Source: Pterois miles
Lineage: Eukaryota > Chordata > Actinopteri > Perciformes > Scorpaenidae
DNA: 64,000 bases
Assembly (NCBI GenBank): GCA_947000775.1
Contig: CAMQGK010000327.1
Span: 14,903,501 to 14,967,500, forward strand
Direction: 5' to 3'
The notes below the pieces were generated by a model. The model was not told where the DNA came from, made no database searches, and saw nothing but the letters and a program-made list of their open reading frames with translations. A program made the position numbers and the translations under genes. Shown in pieces: positions 1 through 13,430 of this stretch (the stretch's first letter is position 1; the number at the start of each line of letters is the position of its first letter).

Positions 1-1640
1 TTTGGTTAGACAACAGTGTCAAGTGTACTTTTACTTAAAAGTTAAAATTTTGGCCAGATGTTGCAAATTCTAATCATGCTCTCCATTTGTAAAATCTCAA
101 AAAAGGAGAACTTTGATATTTGATATCTTACATTATGAAAAATGTTTTTTTTTTTTGTTTAGCCTTAATTTTAACATAAAGGTCCTATATCATGCCTGTT
201 CTCAGGTTCAGCTAATGTCATTCACATACAGTGCAACATGAAATAAACTTTAAATATTTAAAATATTAATGTTTAAAACTGTGAAATGGCCTAAATATTA
301 TAGATTTGTGACATCATAAATAGACATAAATCCTGACAGCTGGTTTCAAAACCATGTTTCTTACTTTGACAGTATTTACAGTATATAGCAAATCACACTT
401 ACAATATGGGACCTTTAAAATGATGCATATCAGCTATTAATTTGAGGGAATTTGGACATTTTGTGTTTTTGATATCGTCTGTTTTTGTAGGATTTTATTT
501 TGGAACAAGAACACAGAATAATGACGTTCAAAACTGAACGTTTTATAATGTTATAAAACACATTTACAGATGCCCTTTGTTACCCATGTGTTACCAAAAA
601 GGGAGCATGTTTCTGAATCCAAACATGTTTTACGTTGGTTTTCAATATATCCACAACATTCCCCCTCTCTGTCTAGCTCTCAGGTGTTAAACCTATTGTG
701 AAATAGTTTCCAGTCGTCTGACAGGCCTGATTGAGTGCTTCTGGATGTCATTTGGGTCCAAGATTTGGCAGCCTGAGGTCATACCACACACACCCATAGA
801 CTCTGCCTTGCCAGAGGGCTTCACTAACTGATTGGGTAAATGTGTGACCAGAGCTGTGTCTACTCCAATTAGTTCAACTCATTCACTTACACTCATGATT
901 ACAAAAATATGTACATAAATCCTAATTAAGCACAAGCGTGTGCTCACTGTGTAGGTTTTCATTTCCTTAGTGTATCGTGGAGAAAAGTTAAATTAAGGTC
1001 AGATGCACAATGAAAAAGATGTTATCACTCTCTGTTTGTATTCGTCTCTCTCTTTCTGTACTGCACACCCAGCCTGCAAGCTAATCTTGACCCTGTGAGA
1101 AGGCATCTGTTGACTATTGGACTCTGCAACTTGCCTCAAAGGACCTCCAGAGTTGATAGCTAAGAAACATAAAACAGGTGCATGCAAACACACCGACAGA
1201 CAGAGTAAATGGCCCCCAGATTCTGACGGAGAATGTGCGAAGGGGGATTTTCCCCAGTCCTGCTGAATATCAATACACCTTATTCTAAACACCAAAGCAT
1301 GTGTGGGCATCATCTGAACCACAGTTTGCGTGTGGCAAAGTGGACCAATGCTAATGTGAAACGATGAGAAGTCCCCTTATCCAGCGCTGCTTGTGGGATG
1401 AGACTAACATCTGGGACTGAGAGAGAATCAATCTGTGAAAATGCTCTTCATTTCATACAGTTTTTAGATCTAACCTTCCATGCTTTCCCATGGTAAACAT
1501 GTAGATACAAACATAAAGGAAAGTAAGATGCCATTTGTCTACATAAAATAAACTTTATTAATCCAATACTCTACATTACTGTATAGAGAGCCAAGTTCAC
1601 GTCCCTTCCGGCGGTCCCCGTGGTACCTTAATTTGGAAAA
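1..1640. other. No gene recognised
   Basis: AT-rich, mostly unique-looking sequence. I see no exon with recognisable homology and no classified repeat. Confidence 0.4.
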
Positions 1641-1647
1641 AATATAA

Positions 1648-2158
1648 CAGTAGTCAATGGCAAGTCACAATTAGTTTTTGATCCCGTTTGAATTGCTCCA
1701 TTAATCACATGTGATGTTTGTCAGATTAAAATATAATTTTGCAAGTCAAGAAAGTTGCAGTTTGTAGCATAATGGTTGAAGTATAAGACTGTGAAAATAT
1801 GTAATCTGAAAGACGACACACCCAACAATTACATAAGTAACGTCTCTCTTGCTGTGTGTGTTTCCTGCTGGGATATACTCACACCAGCAATGGGTCTTGC
1901 TCGTTCTTTCTTTTCCTGGCTAACAAAAAGACCAGGAGTCGCTGATAAAATTCATCTGGTAATAGAACGTTACATTTTCTGCTTGGTGACGTATGTTGTG
2001 TGAGACGAGAGATGTAGTTCACCCAGAGGTTTCACACAAAACTAAATGATTCAACAAACTGCGAATTTCTTGACTTACATCATATGTGTGCTTCATGGCG
2101 TAATTCAAATGGGATCAAAACATTATTTGTCTCTCTTCGTTGACTACTGACATATTGT
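1648..2158. mobile_element. Long-terminal-inverted-repeat MITE
   Basis: The arm at about 1648-1765 (GTAGTCAATGGC, TTTTTGATCCCGTTTGAATT, CAAGTCAAGAAAG) is mirrored at about 2035-2158 (TTTCTTGACTTAC, GTAATTCAAATGGGATCAAA, GTTGACTAC). Arms of roughly 115-120 bases surround an AT-rich core. No transposase. Confidence 0.75.
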
Positions 2159-3599
2159 TTTTTATTTTTTATTTTTTTGAAAATAAGGTCCCATGGGGTC
2201 CACAGGAAGGTGACTTTGGCAGTTCTGTTCATTTCATCAGGAAGTGTCCTTACGGTTACATCTCAGACCACTTTACAACATATAGTACATCACAATTTAG
2301 GCTCTGATTAAATGTGAGATCAATCAAAGCTGTATAGCTTTTAACTTGCAGCTGGATGAATTTATAAACTGTTTCATTAATCTTATCTCACAGAGCGTAC
2401 AGCATCAGAGAGTCACTTCTCCACCCCCTGCTGAGTACAGTATGCATGTATGTATTTCCAGTGTAGCCAGACACAGGTTATTGCAGATATGAGGAATGCA
2501 GGGAGAGCAATTTGACATGGTTTTAGAAACAGGAGGGGGTCCGGCAGCAAGGGAGGGTTTTAATGACTTGTCTAGCGTGAAATATTACTTCTTCAGTTTT
2601 CTTATCTATTAGATAATATATATCAAAGAATGACAGGAAGGAGAGTGCATGAATTACAACAACTGAGGTTTTCAGCCACGATGTTGAATTGGTGTAAGAC
2701 TTTATCATAGCAACACAGATACTGGGACAAATAGTCCTGTACAGTGTGGTTATGTTTCTACTATGTGTGATTGAATACCTGTTTATGGTTGTGATGTCTG
2801 TATTGTAATAAAGTAACATAATACATTATATGCTGAGGCTTGATTAAATGGATTTACAGTTAGTTAGATTTCTTCAACAAAAACAATAATTTAGGCTCCC
2901 CCTCCAGTGTATTTTAGTATTTCTATGATATTTCATATTTATTTTATTTTTTATTCATTTCCTGACTAAGTTGATTAGCTACACTCTTTTGGACAAATAA
3001 CTCGAGTTTGTGCTCAGAGTTCAAGCTAAAAAACTATTGTAGTTTTATTATGCTATATACTATTGTTTGACTATGGTAGAAGCTGCAAATCATGTCATCC
3101 TTAAAGTTTGCGCAGGTGCACTCGTGCTCTTTTGTGTCGAGAGTCGGTGTTGGTGTTGTGCTAATTCTTGTCTCATTTGTGGTTTGATGAACAGTAAATT
3201 AAAGTGATTTCATCTAAACTGGGCTGAAAAATGATGATCTGGTTGCCATGATAATGAATTATGTCTGTCTATTAGCCAAACCCCTACTGGCTGGAGGGTT
3301 GCTTTAAAGTGGCAATCCTTAAGATTTCAGTCCTTGTTGATGGAGAATTTCTATTTGAGTGAAACAATGGAGTTGTGCTTGGACTTTTTCATGTTATCTA
3401 CTGTGCTGATTTCACTCGTTCTCTGTACACACATGTTGTGAAAATATATACACTAAAGTAAGGTGAAGGAAACTAAGAAATGACATGAAAAACCGCAGTT
3501 AGCTAATGCAACAGGTTGGGCCTGCTAAATGCATCTAACCAGCTAAGTTAGCTAAGGTAAGTTTAACAAAATACACACAATGATGAATGAAATGCATAA

Positions 3600-4783
3600 T
3601 ACACATGCACGCACACAGTTTGTAATGGCATATTGTTATGTTTACCAGTAAGCTGTTATAGCATTGCTGATAATAAAATGATTATTTTCCCAGTAGTATA
3701 GAAAGACTCACCAAGGTGCAGCCTGTGGCCAAAACACTGCAGTCTTGTCCACTTATTCAGGCTCACAGCTTTCGTTACGTTAACCGTGTTATCGGTGGTG
3801 ATGCACACTTGACAAGCTTTTAAGTTACATGATATGAGAGCATCCCTTAAACCTTGTGCGATTATCTTGCTTGTGTGATCATCCTGGAAGAAGCTTGTTT
3901 GAAGGCAGTTTCTCTTCAACTCCCAGTTGTCGATGTAATGCACAGTGATACTCAGGTATGGCTCACACGTTCTGCTGGACCACAGGTCGGTAGTTGTGGA
4001 CAAGTGGGTCACCTTTGGGCAACTTTTCTCTCACTGAACTGCATAACTCCAGTTGACCTCTCGACAAAAACTTTGTGACCAGGCAGTTCATATTGTGACT
4101 TAAGTGTCTTAATGAGTCTTTGGAATCCATTCATCTACGCTAACCGAAGCCATGTCTTTTGAGATGTATTTGGTTACAGCGGCTGTGATTTCTTTCCATT
4201 TCGCAGTTTTTTCGTCATATGGGATTGCTTTGGAAAGCAAGGAAGCCAGAGTCATTTAAATCTGGGTTGGCTCTGGTTGCTTTGGTTGTGTTTTATTTGG
4301 TGAGGGTGGAGATGTGGTCATGCAGTTTCAGGCTGTCTTGATTGTGTAGTGGGTGGCATTTCAAATGGTTAAAAATCCTACAACCATCATTTGTGCATAT
4401 CCTCTGTGTGATACACACACCTCTGACAAATGATGAATCCACTGAAACTGGAACCAATGCATCCACCTCCGTCATCCATTACCGTTCTCGCTACCGTACC
4501 TCGCTTTGCCATTTCAGTTCTTTCGCTTTCTTCGGGTCCTTCTCTCTTTGCTGCTTCCCTCCAAATACGAAAACACTCGCCCAGAGGAGTGGTCTGGATG
4601 TCTGTGAGAGGGAGCCGTAAGAGAGAGGGAAAGAAGCAAATGCCTAAGCAAGTCTCATGCTGGTGGGGTGGCTTAAAAACATTACGTGGCAATATCGATG
4701 TTCGCGATATTTCATCATTTTATACACCGTGCGTGGAACAAGCTGCGATACATCGTCTATCTTTGATGTATCGCCCACCCCTA
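3600..4783 (-). mobile_element. hAT DNA transposon relic with one terminal repeat
   Basis: The right edge (ending GATGTATCGCCCACCCCTAG near 4764-4783) is a hAT-type terminus, reading CTAGGGGTGGGCGATACATC on the coding strand of the broken transposase. Short imperfect direct repeats (about 3350-3400 and 4920-4980, both with CTATTTGAGT) flank it. The left terminus was not found, so the left boundary is approximate. Confidence 0.7.
3656..4620 (-). pseudogene. hAT-superfamily (ZBED1-like) transposase, degraded
   Basis: The minus strand encodes pieces of a BED-finger hAT transposase. An N-terminal part near 4620-4293 has spaced C/H residues like a BED finger. Next comes a segment with YDEKTAKWKEITAAV near 4225-4180, then a well-preserved catalytic-domain part at 4012-3700 with LSTTTDLWSSRTCEPYLS and CFGHRLHL. 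Stops and at least one frameshift separate the pieces (around 4120-4020). After HRLHL the bases read CTTG|GTGAGT, a good splice donor, so the original gene probably had an intron and the rest of the transposase is missing or further left. Homology to the ZBED1/hAT family is clear; the copy cannot be active. Confidence 0.85.
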
Positions 4784-5109
4784 GTTATACCTAGTTATCA
4801 TATTCACATTTTAGCAACAACCTTCTTTTTTTAACTTTAAGAACAAAATTAAGTTATTTGTCAAAGAAAATGTTGGCAAACAGTGTTGCAACTTAGTCAG
4901 GAAATAGAGGACAGCATTACTATTTGAGTCAGAATGATGGAATAGTGCTTGGACTTATGCAGTCTGGGCTTTTTTTGTTGATACTTAAAGAAATTGTACT
5001 TCCATGTTTAGTACATGAGCCTCAAGTTTTCAGAACTGTGTGCAATTTGTGTGGCATCCACAAGCCAACGCAGCAAAATTAGCCACCCACAGGAGGAATC
5101 ACGCTGGAT

Positions 5110-6034
5110 CAGGGTTGCAAAATTTCATGAATATTCAAGGTGGAATCTTTCCATGGGACTTGACAACAGGAAATCACAGGAATAAAATAGAAATATAGTG
5201 GTTATTTGCGCAGGCTGTATTTACCATGTCATATGCAGATAGAAACAAATATTTTACCAGATCATAAGAAAATGCATTAATTTGCCAGATAAAGCCAAGT
5301 CTACAGTGTGAAATGTGTCATGTTAATTAAGGTTGAGAGGTACTTTGAAAACTTTGAGCAGACAATATGGGCTTTGTGCGAACTTAACTTTTTCACACTT
5401 TATTTTGAATGAATGTATTATTTGTAAAATAAATGTTTTACAATAAAGAATGAATGGAAATATGTCATTTAAAACTCCTCACTTAGCATACTTGTTCAAG
5501 CTACATCCCACATGGCAACAGTTTGCTTGCAAAAACTAGCAAATGGAGTTAGAAACTGTTCTTTTCTTTAGGATACTATCTGCTGATTAACTGAAATATA
5601 GAAATAGAAAATATATTCACTCTATAATCAAAACTTGATGAAAGCATGCAGTCCTTTGTCCTTTGACGGTGCATCAGTGTTGGCAGTAGTGTGGGCTGCA
5701 CATGTGATTGGAGAATGTACTGTGCATGTAGAGGGTTGTAATTTTACTAAATTTCTATTTATGAGTTTCTGGAAAACTATCTTTCGGCCTACATGAGATG
5801 TATGAGTGAGCTGCTGAATGCAGTACACAGTCCCAATTCAGGTACATAAGCATACTTTTAACAAATCATGCCACAAGAGTAAGTATTGCTTTTATATGCA
5901 TTTCCTCCCCAAATGAGTTATATTTGGTACAATGGTTATATTGAAAGTGTGCAAAACTTCCAAAATTGCCAAAATTTCCAAGCTCAACTTCCCTTGGAGA
6001 TTTGTTAGAAATGTACTGACTTTTTGCAACCCTA
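5110..6034. mobile_element. hAT-like element, AGGGTTGCAAAA termini
   Basis: The left end AGGGTTGCAAAATTTCATGA and the right end TTTTTGCAACCCT are inverted, and the interior is AT-rich without a transposase. This is a common teleost hAT-type non-autonomous element, recognised from its termini and the nearby TCCATGGGACTTGACAACAG. Exact target duplication not resolved. Confidence 0.7.
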
Positions 6035-6374
6035 CACAGCATAACAACTAGGTAGAGCTTCACAATTAAGCAAAGTTTTATCAAAATTGCAATATGGTCT
6101 ATTGCAGTTTTCAAATTGTAGCATTTGTTAAAATCATAAATATTTGTATAAATATATATAAAAATATTTTTAAATGAAAATTAGAATAATAATGCAAAAA
6201 ATGATCATCCCGTCTAATATCGCAGTTCAGTATTCAGTTCAGGCAAATGCCTGTCAGCAAATTTAGTTACAGTGAACTTACAGTGAGTGTAAGTTACAGT
6301 TACAGAGATTGAAACACCAATTAACACACATAATAATAACATAATAAGCATCTGGCAAGGCTCATGATCCAAGC

Positions 6375-6575
6375 GTGTATAAAGTCAGTCTGCATTTGCA
6401 TCAATTTTCACATGACAGTTTTTATACTTGATCATAAATTGTGTTAATTGTATTATTTAAGTGTGTGTGTGTGTGTGAGTGTATGTGAGTGTATGTGAGA
6501 GAGAGTAAGATAGAGAGAGAGAATCATGAATCATTCTCAAGGATTTGGGTTGAATCTTCAATACTTAACCAACAG
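6375..6575 (+). repeat. Dispersed repeat carrying a GT/GA microsatellite
   Basis: Contains CAGTCTGCATTTGCATCAAT, GACAGTTTTTATACTTGATC, a (GT)n then (GA)n tract, and ATCATGAATCATTCTC. The same blocks in the same order recur at about 29830-30275. Confidence 0.7.
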
Positions 6576-6654
6576 TCCCAACATAAATCTGAATTTTGTG
6601 GGAATAGTTGATAAATTTAGTTAGTCTAATTAATTAGATACATTTTTTGAATGA

Positions 6655-6815
6655 CACTTATTCGTATTATTCACTTTTTATGCTGTTCATTATGAAACTA
6701 TAGCCAGCAGCCTGTTAGCTTAGCATAAATACTTGAAATTAGGTGGAACAGCTATTATGGCTCTGCTAAGCTAAGTTTACCTGTCTCTTAATTCCAGCAG
6801 TATAAATGAAAAACG
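6655..6815 (-). repeat. Common teleost repeat (AAGCTAAGC type), reverse copy
   Basis: Contains GTTAGCTTAGCATAAATAC and TCTGCTAAGCTAAG, the reverse complement of a repeat also present at 34440 and 39060. Class unknown. Confidence 0.5.
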
Positions 6816-7789
6816 AATGTTGTGCGCTGTCCAAACTAAACCATTTTTTGAAAAAGGCAATGCCGACTGTTCTTATGCTTCAGGTGAATCACACTGTGGA
6901 AGAATAAATCTCCCTTAACTACCAGCAACAACACAGCTGCAATAGCAAAATCCAGCCAGTCCATTCCTGTGGTGTCAGGGTCCGGGGGTGTCAAGAGAGC
7001 TGACCCCCAACACACAGCAAATAAAACTGATTTACTGCGGCTTCGCTGGCAGCACTGCACTTTATAAAACTGTCCTGAGCAGAGTTATGACCCAGGTAAC
7101 ACATACATAGACACATGCTTAGGCACATACAGTATAAACACACATACACAAATGCATACATGCAGGTCTTGAACACACACAGAAAGATGGATGGGAAAAT
7201 TTGCCCTTAGGTAGACCTGTGATTGCACATGCAAGCAGATACTTTAACACAGACACACATGTTGAGACAAACAAACCTTTTAAGGGAAAGAATATGATAC
7301 TCATAAAATGATAACCATCGTGGACGTTGTTACGACCAAAACTATGACTTGAACACATGCCTATGTTGTTCTTAAACTTTGTGCTTAACTTTTCCATAAA
7401 TCCTCCTAGTTTCTGAGATATTTTTTCATGTAATTTAGCTGTTTTAATGAAAGATGAGAGAATGCGTTGCATGATGGAGGGTGCAAATGCAATGAGATGT
7501 GGAGAAAGAGACAATGAAGGACAGGAAAAAGTCAGGGATGTTGTGCAGGTTAGAGGTCCTGCCTTTGGAAGGGGGGAGAGAAAGCAGAGAGAAAGTTATT
7601 TTGTCAAGTGTTTCCTAATTTCTCTTTATTTATCTGCTGATTCAGCATTCACAGTATTGTTCTTTGAATCTTTATTCACAGCTTTAACTATTTCTTCCGT
7701 ACGTTTTTTTTTTTTTAACTTTAGCTACTCCTGCATACTTTAAGCCACAGAAAGCTTTCAGCCATCAAAATATTCAGTTCTTTAAGGAC

Positions 7790-8830
7790 ATTAGTGCTAT
7801 GTCTTTTCTTGTTTCAACTATATATACTTTTTAAAATATTAAGCTTTTTTCATATTTTTTTTTACAGTGTAACTCAATGGAGAAAATCTTCAAATCTTCT
7901 TCAACTTGCTCCACTATGAAATGCTGCTGCTTCCACATACTTTTAGCTACAGAAACCGTTTAAACTTTAAACTGGTTACAAGACTTTGAACTTTTAAGCT
8001 ATGATTTAGCTTGTTGATATCTTTTACACTTTCCATAATCGCAGTTTAAGTTTTATTCCTTTTTCAGACTTTTCCTGAGTTTAAAATCGGTGTGTATTGC
8101 GTAGATTGATCAGAGCTAGATCATCATGGCTAGAGTGGCACCGAGCTTTAACATCTTTTGAAAATTTTCTGAACAAATTGTTCCTATGCTCACAATTTTC
8201 ACTCTTCATACATAATTTGTTTCTATGGATTCAAACTTACACATTTGGCTATAAATGCCTGGAAGCGACAGCAACTCAAGGCAATGCCCCCATAGGGGTC
8301 CATGTTGAATTTGGCACAATTTTTTTGATCAGAGCAAAAGTTACCAGTTTCTGAAATTGCTCCAAAGGACACATTTTCGATACTACACACATACATTTTG
8401 CACCATATGTTCATTAGACAGTCCTTTCACTACTTTATGTTTAACGACTTGTAGTTTAAAAGGTTTATTTCACCCAAACACTACTGTCTGTCTGTCTCTT
8501 TCCATGTTAAGCAGTGCAGTTCATCTGTCTGATATTCATATAAAGCATTAATTGTTTCTGCCTGTTCAGGAAAATTCATATTTGCCACTGGTTAGACAGT
8601 ATTGCAGTTTAGCTTCCAGCTTTTCTAGCAATGTGTTTCAGCTCTTAGTTTCCTTAGATGATGCAGTCGAGCTTCCAGATCCAGTGCCAGTTCAGCGTCT
8701 AGGTTTTTCAGCAGTGTAGTGTATTGCATTTGAGCTTTAACATTTTTAGGCAAGTCATTTCACATATCAGATTTTTCAGAAATCCTTTGCAATTAATTTC
8801 AGCTGTCAGCATTCACAAGCATTTTCAACA
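7790..8830. repeat. Low-complexity teleost repeat rich in CAGCTTT/CTTTCAG words
   Basis: Many short imperfect repeats such as AGCTTCCAGCTTTTC and TTTCAGCTCTTAG. Resembles dispersed teleost repeats of uncertain class. No reading frame with recognisable homology. Confidence 0.4.
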
Positions 8831-8859
8831 GGAAATGTATTTTCTATTTATTTATCTTA

Positions 8860-9240
8860 CGGCCATATAATAATTATTTTGATCAATACTGAGATTATTT
8901 ATCACGATTATTCATAGATTGTACGGACAAATATAAGATATATTTTTATTGCAATTTCACATTTAAAGAAACAGTGGTGCTTTAGATGTTGTGCTACATT
9001 ACAGCCGTCAAAAATTCTAAATGTTATTATTTTACTTTGCACAAAATTCATTCATATCTATTCAAATTAGATTAGGAAATAAATACTTGTATTTTTGTTT
9101 AAATATTTGCTTTGAAGTTTGAGGAACTTTTGTAATTATATATTATAGGCTGCTTAGAGCTAATGTTAGGAAGTTATGATTATGTCAATAGCACGATATA
9201 CGATATTATTGCTTCTTTTTGGGCAAACTAATTAATGTAT
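8860..9240. repeat. Probable hAT-like MITE remnant
   Basis: AT-rich stretch with ATTATTTTGATCAATACTGA and ATCACGATTATTC, and a related ACGATATACGATATTATTGC later. Resembles dispersed teleost MITEs; boundaries uncertain. Confidence 0.4.
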
Positions 9241-10739
9241 CCTGATTTTAGTGCTATATGAATACACTGTATTGTTAGGCTATTATTAGTTATAGTGTTG
9301 CTTTTTATGACAAAGATGACAGTTTTGAAACTGATTGAACATTTTTTCAAATCTCAGCGAACACAGAAACACACCAAATGTGCAACGCTCAGTGCAGAAT
9401 ATACTCTCAGCGTCTCATCACTGCTGGCATTTGTAGCATGGTGTAAATACGTGGCGCTCCCATTGTAAAGACCTTTTTTATGGGCCCAGAACTGTGTTAC
9501 ATATTTTGTAAATTGTTTGTTTTTGAAAAGCCACCTGTGAGTCCTCACGCCTGCCAGCTTGGTCCCTCACACAGATCAAGCAGTTTTATGAATAATGCAA
9601 GTTTGCTTCTCCAAATTCTTCTCCCCCTTTATTTATGATATATGATATGATAGATATATTTATTTTCATATATTTTCATTTATACTGACAAGCAGATACA
9701 GTAGTTCCTCCAATAAGAAGCAATGGATAAAGTGCCTTGGTCTTTAATGGGTACCGTTGTGGTTTTGCGGAGGGAAGAGGGAAAACGCTCTCACTTTTCC
9801 TGTCTAATTTTCCCAAACAGGTCTGTGGTTTGAAGCCAACAACCTTCAGTTCCAGAGAGACTTAATTAGAGGCCAACTGTGTGAATCATCCAATGGTGAG
9901 AAGCTCTAATGATACGGTGATAAACCTAAACCTTTAGTCAGAGGATGCAACTCCTCCTGGAGATGATTGTACTGTGCTGTGTCAACCTTTGACCGGTTCA
10001 TGCAGGATACGACAAATACATCTGGTTGTACTGTAATGTGTGTTTGAGAGACTATGAGAACACACAGGCACACACAGTCAAACGCCATGCATCCGAACAA
10101 CCAGGTTAAGTGATCAGTCAGTTATTCGTTTTTGCATTACTGTCAGTAATCAAAGAATCTGATAAGTAACAGAGTACTGCTTGATGTAATGTTATTACAA
10201 GTACTCCATCCCTACCCAGACTTTGCATAACACACACACAAATCTGATTCAGTATTGAACTGTGCCCCCCCCCCCTTCTGAAAGAGGAAAAGCAGAGCCA
10301 TCAGCTCATGAGTTTAAATCACCCACTGCTGCCACACACTCCCCTCGACTAGTTCATCCCTCCAACCCTCTGCCGTGGCGGATCGCTGACACTAAGCAGA
10401 TGTGCTGTGTTTTATCTTGTCATGACACTGAGCTACTGAAGGAAACTCATAGGACTCAGAGGTTCAGCCTGAATTTGATTTTCAATACTATATGATACCT
10501 CATTAACTACAGGATTTTGTGTAATGGTAATATACTGTAATAGTCTGATGACAAAATGTCTGAGGCTTTGACATTGAGCAGATGCCTGTTGGAGGTAGGC
10601 TTCACTACTCAGCTTCCTTGGGGTCTGGCGTACAGGAAATCAGATTCAGGCTTTTTGGTTAGAATCGCACCACTGATACACACTCATGCAGCAACAGGGG
10701 TCTGTTTACTTGCCAGACCACTCTTATAAACAATTAAAT

Positions 10740-11388
10740 TGGGGCTGTCAAAGTTAATGTGATAATTTGCGTTAATGCAAATTTCTTTTAATGCCACTAG
10801 AGTGAAGATGTTGGCATCATGAAACTAGAAAGCAAATTCATTGTTACCAACCATGTCATACTAGCTTGTGGCAAAGGAGGCTCTGCAATGCTCCAATGCA
10901 AAATTTTGGCGACGAAAAACTGTCATGGACATTTTCAAAGGGGTCGTTTGACCCCTGACCTCAAGATATGTGAATGAAAATGGGTTCTCTGGGTACCCAC
11001 CAGTCTCCCCTTTACAGACATGCCCACTTTATGATAGTCACATGCAGTTTTGGGGCAAATCATAGTCGTTTAGCACACTGACACACTGACAGCTGTTGTT
11101 GCCTGTTGGACAGCTGAGTTTTCATTGTTGTAATTTGAGCATATTTTTTATGCTAAATGCACTACCTGTGAGGCTTTCATTAATTTCCAACTAAAACATA
11201 TACATATATTTGCATAGTGCAGCATATTTTCCCACTCCCATGTTGATAAGAATATTAAATACTTGACAAATCCCCCTTTAAGGTATATTTTGAACATATA
11301 AAAGTGTGTGATTAATCACATTTAACTATGGACAATCTATGCAATTGTTAATAATTAATTAAAATCTTTTATTTGATTGACAGCCCTA
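10740..11388. mobile_element. hAT-like MITE, GGGCTGTC family, full copy
   Basis: Begins TGGGGCTGTCAAAGTTAA and ends TTGACAGCCCTA. Flanks AATTAAAT (10732-10739) and AATTAAAC (11389-11396) agree at 7 of 8 positions, a hAT-type 8-bp target duplication. The interior carries the widespread teleost segment with CCTCAAGATATGTGAATG. No coding capacity. Confidence 0.88.
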
Positions 11389-11949
11389 AATTAAACAAAC
11401 AAATACTATATACAATTAATAACAAATGACCTTAAAACACAGTTCTTGGACTATTCAGAAACGTGTGTGAGGCTTGACTTTTCGATTATATGATTAGGGC
11501 CTTTTAGACCTTTTCAGCATCCTAAAATAATGGTTGATTATGATAAAGTGTGAGTGCTGAGACTAAGCAGATGTGCTGTTTGTTATCTTGTCATGCTGCA
11601 GTGCTACCAGAGTCAACCCCTCAGTTTTCAGAGGGCCCTGCCTGCCTGCCTCACTGCTTGCTGCCCTCCTTTGTGGCCCGTGACAGCTCTAACAGTTTCC
11701 TGATTAACAGCAGCTGTCAGTGCAATAGGGGGGATGACCGGACCCATAATTAACTATTAACTCTTTCGTATAGGGCCGTTTAGAGAGAACTGGGTTGCTT
11801 TATAATGAAAGTCTAATAGAATGTGTCATGGTTGCACCAGGGCTGCAGGCTGCATGTGCTCTACAGTAGAGTATGTTTAAGTATGAATGAATGTTCTGCA
11901 TGTAGGCCAATGCCAGAGAAACCTACACTAGGATTTTTGCTTGCCATTA

Positions 11950-13430
11950 CTACAGAACCAGCAGTCTCAGGGCAATTCGTGAAATAGTCACGAAATTTAT
12001 TCTGTTTGATTTAAATCATCTCTGACTTGTGGTTTCACACGGGACACGAACACCAGTCTGCTGGGTGAAAGTCCTGTTTGTTTGTTTTTCACTGCTCTTT
12101 TGGTTCACAATTACTTGGATTACATACAAATTGATTTTGTGCTGACCATCACGAAAAAAATGTGGAATTCGTGTCTACGTACACAAATCAATAACTTCAA
12201 TATGTGACTATTTTATGAACTGCTGTGCGACTGGGCTGACAGAACAATAAGGAAGCACACCAGACCCAAACAAAGACTGTGGACTGTGGTCAGTTCTCGT
12301 TGTGATTCATTGTGTTCAGCCTCAGTGTGTTGTTGCAGGCTGATCTGCTGTATTAAAGCATAGTATAGATCGCCATTACAGTGGAGAGGACACAGACAGT
12401 ATGTCAGCTATGACAGAAATGTTGCCACAAGCCTTGTTCACCTTGTACCAGACTGACAATTACACACCCATTAGACACAGGCTCAGTTGTGTCAATAAAT
12501 AGAAGTCACTGCTTTCATTCTAATTACATAGACAATATATGATGCATGTGTCAGTGTCTATCTCTGTCAGTCCCTCCGCCCCCCCCACTTTCAACGATGT
12601 GTGGTGTGGCCCAGCAGTGAGAGTTGGACTGGAGATTCCTGGAGGTCGGAGAGGTGCTGATCCCGCTCTCTGTCACCCATCGATGAGAGGTGATCCTGGG
12701 ATTAGAGCACTGTTGGTTCAGGCTGGGCCACTGGAGACAGACTGGGGTTGGCATAGAGACAGCAGCAGGAGGGAGGGTGGGAGGTCGAGGGCCAGGAGGG
12801 TGATAGGTGAGGGTGATAAAAAAGGAAGTAAGTATGAAGGTGAGGAGGAAGGAGTTGGTTAAAGGGTGGAGGAGAGGGAGGAGAAAAAGATGGTAATGTG
12901 CAAACAGATATGTAATAGAAGTGAGGTTTTTGCTGAGAAGTGACAGGTGGTCAATTTGTAGACTGGTCTCACTAAATGGTGCATGACTAACACAATGTTA
13001 ATGTCATTTTGTGTATCGCTACAAATTTTTTGCTTTCCCTCTGTCATTTCATGCAATAGACACTCAAGTGCTACAGAAGTCCGGTGACGTGATACAAAGA
13101 GTAAGAAACTGTGTAGGGAGGAGAACAGGGTGGACTGATGGTCAATTAAACACGGCTTTCACCCAGGAGACCACTGTTCTTGTCCCATGTGAAACCAAAA
13201 GTCAACCATTGACTTATTTACATTCAATACTCAACTTGTGTATGTAAATTAATTTACATAACAAATATAAATAAAGTCCTTATTTTAACACAATTCAGGA
13301 TCATTTCCTAAACATAACCAAGTAGTTATGTTTCAATTCACAATACTGACCACGTGTTAAAAACTGCAACCGTGCATCCGTATGTGACGAGTTAGAAATG
13401 AGAGTGGGGTTAAATGACACGTGAAAAGCT
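11950..13430. repeat. Two inverted copies of a dispersed repeat about 1.1 kb apart
   Basis: GGTTTCACACGGGACACGAA with CTGGGTGAAAGTCCTG near 12032-12080 is the reverse complement, with few changes, of the block near 13152-13198 (GGCTTTCACCCAGGAGACCA, then GTCCCATGTGAAACC). The GC-rich segment 12570-12800 between them is not recognised. Confidence 0.6.

Noticed and set aside
12539..12862. 107-codon frame in a GC-rich patch
   Set aside because: No family resemblance. GC richness lowers stop frequency, and the opposite strand is also open over part of it.
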